DNA of 64,000 bases, from the NCBI RefSeq assembly GCF_002269385.1, contig NZ_CP022957.1, positions 491,001 through 555,000 of the forward strand, in the 5' to 3' direction. Origin of the DNA: Maribacter cobaltidurans. GTDB taxonomy: Bacteria > Bacteroidota > Bacteroidia > Flavobacteriales > Flavobacteriaceae. Made by a program: the position numbers and the translations under genes. The notes beneath the pieces were generated by a model, which ran no database searches, was not told the origin of the DNA, and was given only the letters and a program-made list of their open reading frames with translations. The first letter of the stretch is position 1; every line of letters starts with the position of its first letter. Positions 59,960 through 64,000 of the stretch are shown here, piece after piece.

Positions 59960-60770
59960 AATTACTAAAATCTTCCAAGTCAGGCCGAACTACTTCCGAT
60001 ACCCCTTCTATACCTACTATATATCCAATAACCATCTTGTTAAAAAGCTCTTCTTGTTCCAAGTTAACGATATGGCCACAATCCTGAATAATAAAAAGAA
60101 GAGAGCCAGATTTGCTTGACGATATCTTCCTTACCGATGAAAGAAAAAGTTTGTCCTCCTCGCCCATAATATATAAGCAAGGAATATCCGATTTTTCAGA
60201 ATAGAGATAATTTAGTATAGGATTTAATTTTTTAGTAAATCGACACCATTTCAAAAATTCCTCATTATCCCACTTCCTTGCCCGCTCCATTAAAAACGAC
60301 CTGGATTCCTTGTGGTTCCTATTCGGTAAAAGGGAATACAAGAAAAAATTAAATTGTGAAGAGAATGATAATATCTTTTCACCTAGCTTTTGTACCCAAA
60401 ACAAGAAACGAAGACGGTAATTAATCTTTATAATTGCCCCTGCAAGAACCATAGATTCTACGTAACCAGGATACCTCAATGCAAAATTCCTAATAAAGAC
60501 CGTACCTAGGGATAAACCTATAAAATGTGACTTAACAATATTCTCAGTCTCTAAAACATGTAGTATACCATTTGAAATTCTATCGATATTTAAATCTTCC
60601 ACGGTGTGAAACGGACTGTACTCTTCCTTCAACTCAACAACGAGTACATTATAATGACGTTGAAATTCAGGAAGCTGTTTTTTCCAAATTGAGAAAATAC
60701 CTCCTGCCCCATCTATGAAAGTTACCCAAGGTAACGTGCTATGATTTAAATATGTAGTATAACTTAACAA
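59907..60770 (-). CDS. alpha/beta fold hydrolase
   Basis: The 287-residue cytoplasmic protein begins MLSYTTYLNHSTLPWVTFIDGAGGIFSIWKKQL, like flavobacterial esterase-type hydrolases. The start is a TTG at 60770, with no ATG in reach. The nucleophile elbow is GLSLGT (Ser87). The acid is likely in MGEEDKLF and the base His in DCGHIVNLEQ. The last 17 residues (from CSPEEVLIANSNN) are encoded inside repeat copy B, so the tail may have been added by that element. The substrate is unknown. Confidence 0.82.
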   Translation of the reverse strand: MLSYTTYLNHSTLPWVTFIDGAGGIFSIWKKQLPEFQRHYNVLVVELKEEYSPFHTVEDLNIDRISNGILHVLETENIVKSHFIGLSLGTVFIRNFALRYPGYVESMVLAGAIIKINYRLRFLFWVQKLGEKILSFSSQFNFFLYSLLPNRNHKESRSFLMERARKWDNEEFLKWCRFTKKLNPILNYLYSEKSDIPCLYIMGEEDKLFLSSVRKISSSKSGSLLFIIQDCGHIVNLEQEELFNKMVIGYIVGIEGVSEVVRPDLEDFSNCSPEEVLIANSNNHSKK

Positions 60771-60971
60771 AGTGTTCTCTTTCTTTCAATTTTAGGAAAG
60801 CCACACAATGTAAATATTCTTTTATAATTGATACCTCTTATTTATAGTTTTTATGCTTTCGGATGTTGATTTTTTAATTTTTTAAACACCTTAATGTTAA
60901 AAAAAAGACAAATTACCAATTAATTAGTTGTTTGGCAGTATATGGGGAAATCCAAAAAGTGATTGTCAGCG

Positions 60972-60979
60972 TATATTTG
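60972..60979 (+). promoter_or_regulatory. -7 element for the small helical protein gene
   Basis: TATATTTG matches TAnnTTTG 20 bases before the ATG. No TTG is at the usual distance upstream. Confidence 0.4.
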
Positions 60980-60998
60980 AAAGAACAATACTTTAACT

Positions 60999-61193
60999 AT
61001 GGAAAAGCAATATTGTAAAGTCGGAACTGTAACCCCAATTGCGGCAAAAGCGGACGTTATTACTTTACTGGAATATCAGTATCAAAACTTTGTTGACAAA
61101 GCATCTAAGATGAAATATTCCAACACGAAATTGACCGAGTTTTTTGAACATAAAGCTCAAAAAATTCAAAAGTCATTGGAGAATTTGGTCTAG
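60999..61193 (+). CDS. small helical protein of unknown function
   Basis: This 64-residue protein, MEKQYCKVGTVTPIAAKADV then TLLEYQYQNFVDKASKMKYSN and TKLTEFFEHKAQKIQKSLENLV, looks soluble and mostly helical. I do not recognise a family. It has a -7 element upstream. Its TAG stop shares the four bases CTAG with the stop of the convergent pyrF gene. Confidence 0.62.
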   Translation: MEKQYCKVGTVTPIAAKADVITLLEYQYQNFVDKASKMKYSNTKLTEFFEHKAQKIQKSLENLV

Positions 61194-62017
61194 ATTAAAT
61201 CCCTGGATTCCATTTCTTTTTGCATTTGACCTTGTAGGTCACTAGCCCTGTCTTGTGCCACTTCGGCAAAATCTATTGCTGGTGAAGCATAAATAATACC
61301 TCGGGAAGAGTTGACCAAAAGACCTATATCTGAAGTAATTCCATACTTGCAAACTGCTTCAAGGCTACCCCCTTGTGCCCCGACACCCGGAACCAGTAAG
61401 AAATTTTCAGGTATTATCCTCCTGATTTCGGCCAGATATTCGGCTTTGGTAGCCCCTACCACATACATTAGGTTCTGGGCTCCTTGATATGTTTTGGATG
61501 TGTTTAGGACTTCCTTATACAGTTCCCTTCCTTCGATTTTTTTTGTCTGAAAATCAAAGGCACCAAGATTGGAGGTCAATGCCAATAAAATAGTGTGTTT
61601 ATCCTTAAAGCTTAGAAAAGGCTCTACGGAGTCCTTTCCCATATACGGTGCAACGGTAATGGAATCAAAGTTTAAATCCTGAAAAAATGCCTTTGCATAA
61701 CGTGCGGAAGTATTTCCTATATCCCCTCTTTTTGCATCGGCAATGGTGAACTGCTCCGGGTACTTCCCATTTAAATATTCAATGGTTCTTTCCAAGGATT
61801 TCCAACCCTTAATTCCGTAGGCTTCATAAAAAGCGATATTGGGCTTATAGGCCACACATAAATGATGTGTTGCATCAATAATTGCCTTGTTGAATTCAAA
61901 AATTGGGTCTTCCTCTTGTAGTAGATGAGGAGGGATTTTTTCTAAATCCGTATCAAGCCCAATACACAAAAAAGACTTTTTCTTACGAATTTGAAATACC
62001 AAATCTTGGGTGGTCAT
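61190..62017 (-). CDS. pyrF: orotidine 5'-phosphate decarboxylase (type 2)
   Basis: The 275-residue enzyme makes UMP from OMP. It is of the longer type 2 (archaeal/mycobacterial-like): FLCIGLDTDLEKIPPHLL, CVAYKPNIAFYEAYGIKGWKSLERTIEYLNG, and the catalytic ADAKRGDIGNTSARYAKAFF. NLMYVVGATKAEYLAEIRRIIPENFLLVPGVGAQGG and NSSRGIIYA complete the phosphate site. It follows prfA by 48 bases and is likely cotranscribed with it. Confidence 0.94.
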   Translation of the reverse strand: MTTQDLVFQIRKKKSFLCIGLDTDLEKIPPHLLQEEDPIFEFNKAIIDATHHLCVAYKPNIAFYEAYGIKGWKSLERTIEYLNGKYPEQFTIADAKRGDIGNTSARYAKAFFQDLNFDSITVAPYMGKDSVEPFLSFKDKHTILLALTSNLGAFDFQTKKIEGRELYKEVLNTSKTYQGAQNLMYVVGATKAEYLAEIRRIIPENFLLVPGVGAQGGSLEAVCKYGITSDIGLLVNSSRGIIYASPAIDFAEVAQDRASDLQGQMQKEMESRDLI

Positions 62018-62065
62018 AAAAATAAATATGCTTTTCTTGAGGAATAATTAAGAATACCCCTATAA

Positions 62066-63142
62066 TTAAAATATTTCCGATGCCTCTTTGAGCTTTTCGG
62101 TATTTTCAACTAGGCTTAGTTCGTCTATAATCCTTTGAATATCGCCGTCTATGATATTGGACAAATCGTAAAGGGTAAGGCCTATCCTGTGATCAGTAAC
62201 CCTTCCTTGTGGATAGTTATATGTTCTAATCTTTGCCGATCGGTCCCCGCTGCTTACCTGGGAATTTCTTTTGGCCGCATCTTCTTCCTGTTTTTTGGCC
62301 AGCTCAAGGTCATACAATCTGGAACGGAGAACCCTAAAAGCTTTGTCCTTGTTCTTATGCTGAGATTTTTGGTCCTGACATTGTGCCACCAACCCGGTTG
62401 GTATATGGGTCAAACGAACAGCAGAATAGGTTGTATTCACCGATTGCCCACCAGGTCCCGAAGAACAGAAAAAGTCTATCCGAACATCCTTAGGGTCTAT
62501 TTCTACATCAAAATCCTCAGCTTCGGGCAATACCATGACCGTAGCCGCACTAGTATGTACCCTACCCTGGGTTTCCGTTTGCGGTACTCGTTGCACCCGG
62601 TGTACACCAGCTTCAAATTTTAAGGTGCCATAAACATCCTCACCGGTAACTTCAAATTGTATTTCCTTGTATCCGCCACTGGTTCCTTCGCTCAAGTCGA
62701 TTACGTTGGTTTTCCAACCTCTATTTTCGCAATATTTGGTGTACATTCTGAAAAGGTCGCCGGCAAAGATACTGGCCTCATCTCCTCCTGTTCCGGCCCT
62801 TATTTCCATAACTACATCCTTGGCGTCCTCAGGGTCTTTGGGTATAAGCATGAGTTTTATCTCCTCTTCAAGGGCAGGAAGACTGGACTTGGCCTCTTCC
62901 AACTGCATCTTGGCCATCTCCAACATTTCCACATCCGATCCATCCGCTATGATTTCTTCTGCCTCTTGAATATTATTGGTGTACTCAAGATATTGATCTC
63001 TTTTGGCCATAAGCTCCTTAAGATCTTTATATTCCTTGGTAAGTTTCACATACCTATCCTGGTCCGAGATAATATCTGGTTGTATGATAAGGTCAGAAAC
63101 CTCATCAAAACGCTGCTTTACAATATTTAACTTATCAATCAT
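62066..63142 (-). CDS. prfA: peptide chain release factor 1
   Basis: From ATG 63142 the product has 358 residues; a TTG two codons earlier is less likely. RF1 recognises UAA and UAG. The anticodon-like region reads [18 protein letters not shown], with PQT where E. coli has PAT. The catalytic GGQ is in [26 protein letters not shown], followed by [22 protein letters not shown] promoter-like TTG and TAATTTCG with a 15-base spacer lies just upstream. The gene leads the prfA-pyrF pair. Confidence 0.95.
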   Translation of the reverse strand: MIDKLNIVKQRFDEVSDLIIQPDIISDQDRYVKLTKEYKDLKELMAKRDQYLEYTNNIQEAEEIIADGSDVEMLEMAKMQLEEAKSSLPALEEEIKLMLIPKDPEDAKDVVMEIRAGTGGDEASIFAGDLFRMYTKYCENRGWKTNVIDLSEGTSGGYKEIQFEVTGEDVYGTLKFEAGVHRVQRVPQTETQGRVHTSAATVMVLPEAEDFDVEIDPKDVRIDFFCSSGPGGQSVNTTYSAVRLTHIPTGLVAQCQDQKSQHKNKDKAFRVLRSRLYDLELAKKQEEDAAKRNSQVSSGDRSAKIRTYNYPQGRVTDHRIGLTLYDLSNIIDGDIQRIIDELSLVENTEKLKEASEIF

Positions 63143-63290
63143 TATCAACTACACTTGTGCTGCGAAATTACAATAATTTTATGACCAAATGGGTATTGAC
63201 GGTTGAAGTGGACCGTTTTAATGTAGACTTCCATAGTAGTAAAGAAAAGTCAATTAATATCGGGAAAGTAATGTTGAAACATCCTAAAAA

Positions 63291-64000
63291 TCAAGGAACC
63301 CTGTCCAATATCATTCCGGAACTTTTATACAATGTATTATCGGAATCCACTATAATTACCTCTGTTCCCCCTAACTGGTTGACCAAGGCCAATCCGGCAT
63401 TGCGGCCCATTATCATAATTGCCGTTGCCAAGGCATCGCAAAGCTCCGCATTTTTGGAAAACACGGAAACGCTTTGAATTCCTTTCTTTACTGGGTAACC
63501 AGTTCTTGGGTCGATAACATCCGTAAATTTTTCATCGTTGATCATTATGAACCTTTCCTTATTGCCCGATGTAGCAACCGATGATTCCACAAGGGGCAAC
63601 CATGAAAATACCCTTGACCTATTGTTAGGGTTGGCAATGCCCAATAGCCATTTTTCGCCACTAGCTTTGGTTCCCCACGTGGTAAGGTCCCCGTTGGAAT
63701 TAATGACCCCTGCAACCACCTTCTTGGATATCAATAAATCCTTTGCTTTGTCCACTGCATACCCTTTTCCTATAGCTCCAAAAGAAATCTTCATTCCCGG
63801 TTTGGATAGAAAAACGGTCGACTCGGATTCATTTAATTGGATATTCCTATAATCCACCTTAGCAAGGGCATTCCTCACTTGACTTTTTGTTGGCATTGAG
63901 GTCATTGCGCCGTTGAAGTCCCATAAATGATCCAAAGAAGCATAGGAAATATCAAAGGCACCATTGGTGATATCCGATATTTGTTTACATCTTTCTATCA
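63291..64000 (-). CDS. apbE: FAD:protein FMN transferase ApbE, N-terminus beyond the window
   Basis: The minus-strand frame is open from the right edge to the stop at 63291, about 236 residues. It reads ITNGAFDISYASLDHLWDFNGAMTSMPTKSQVRNAL, then LSKPGMKISFGAIGKGYAVDKAKDLLISKKV, NSNGDLTTWG, EKWLLGIANPN, the signature DPRTGYPVKKGIQSVSVF and the metal-site region DALATAIMIMG. ApbE attaches FMN to a Thr of target proteins outside the cytoplasm, for example Na+-NQR or Rnf subunits. The signal peptide would lie outside the window. Confidence 0.92.
   Translation of the reverse strand, partial: IERCKQISDITNGAFDISYASLDHLWDFNGAMTSMPTKSQVRNALAKVDYRNIQLNESESTVFLSKPGMKISFGAIGKGYAVDKAKDLLISKKVVAGVINSNGDLTTWGTKASGEKWLLGIANPNNRSRVFSWLPLVESSVATSGNKERFIMINDEKFTDVIDPRTGYPVKKGIQSVSVFSKNAELCDALATAIMIMGRNAGLALVNQLGGTEVIIVDSDNTLYKSSGMILDRVP

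Noticed and set aside
62135..62623. 162-codon plus-strand frame opposite prfA
   Set aside because: It is antisense to the GGQ region of release factor 1; the real gene is certain.
1..64000. CRISPR arrays, tRNA or rRNA genes, insertion sequences
   Set aside because: Reading both strands, I saw no regularly spaced short repeats, cloverleaf-type sequences, rRNA segments, transposase frames or integrases.

Overview
The window looks like a chromosomal segment of a marine Flavobacteriaceae bacterium (phylum Bacteroidota), probably near Maribacter, Zobellia or Arenibacter. The reasons are low G+C, the Bacteroidota promoter type (TTG, 17-23 nt, TAnnTTTG) seen at several genes, SusC/SusD proteins, imelysin/HTTM/TonB-receptor iron genes, a cyclophilin-FKBP fusion, and a DnaJ of the flavobacterial kind. 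The genus is inference. No tRNA, rRNA, CRISPR array, insertion sequence or prophage was recognised.

Layout. 1-5.5 kb (minus): an iron-type operon of DUF4856 lipoprotein, imelysin-like lipoprotein, HTTM membrane protein and a TonB-dependent receptor that runs off the left edge. A clear promoter and a palindrome sit upstream. 5.7-10.4 kb (minus): a three-gene secreted oxidative carbohydrate operon of DUF1080 lipoprotein, a cupredoxin-fused PVC-type dehydrogenase and an FG-GAP protein. 10.5-18.7 kb: HMG-CoA lyase, a Dabb protein, pyrD, pepT, a YdeI-type protein, a Tat-exported Gfo/Idh/MocA oxidoreductase, and nusB-DUF1573-yajC. 19-31 kb: ABC exporter, PUR-type nucleic-acid-binding protein, acyltransferase plus BASS transporter, several small redox and transferase genes, 1-Cys peroxiredoxin, cold-shock protein, two tiny membrane peptides, a fused peptidyl-prolyl isomerase, an M28 peptidase and PPK2. 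31-40.6 kb (minus): an NtrC-like regulator without a DNA-binding domain, a DUF6268 barrel, MscS, a NatAB-like ABC pair, dnaJ/grpE, a TIGR01777 epimerase, mnmD and DUF4920.

40.7-46.2 kb (mostly plus): ilvE, a MazG-like protein, small membrane proteins, crcB, and a nitrogen module of PII protein, ammonium transporter and an outer-membrane barrel. A pair of direct repeats lies in the nitrogen promoter. 46.3-51.2 kb: DUF1684 lipoprotein, a degenerate alpha/beta-hydrolase-like protein, an Lrp regulator, purU and DUF4197. 51.5-60.8 kb: a nutrient-uptake locus with a seven-transmembrane AraC-type regulator, SusC, SusD and a surface lipoprotein, followed by an alpha/beta hydrolase. Three diverged copies of one intergenic repeat bracket this locus. 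61-64 kb (minus): a small helical protein, prfA-pyrF, and an apbE gene cut by the right edge.

Most of the window is ordinary core metabolism and stress physiology. The less explained parts are the repeated element around the SusCD locus, a set of 27-59 residue single-span membrane proteins sharing one pattern, and the cupredoxin-dehydrogenase operon.
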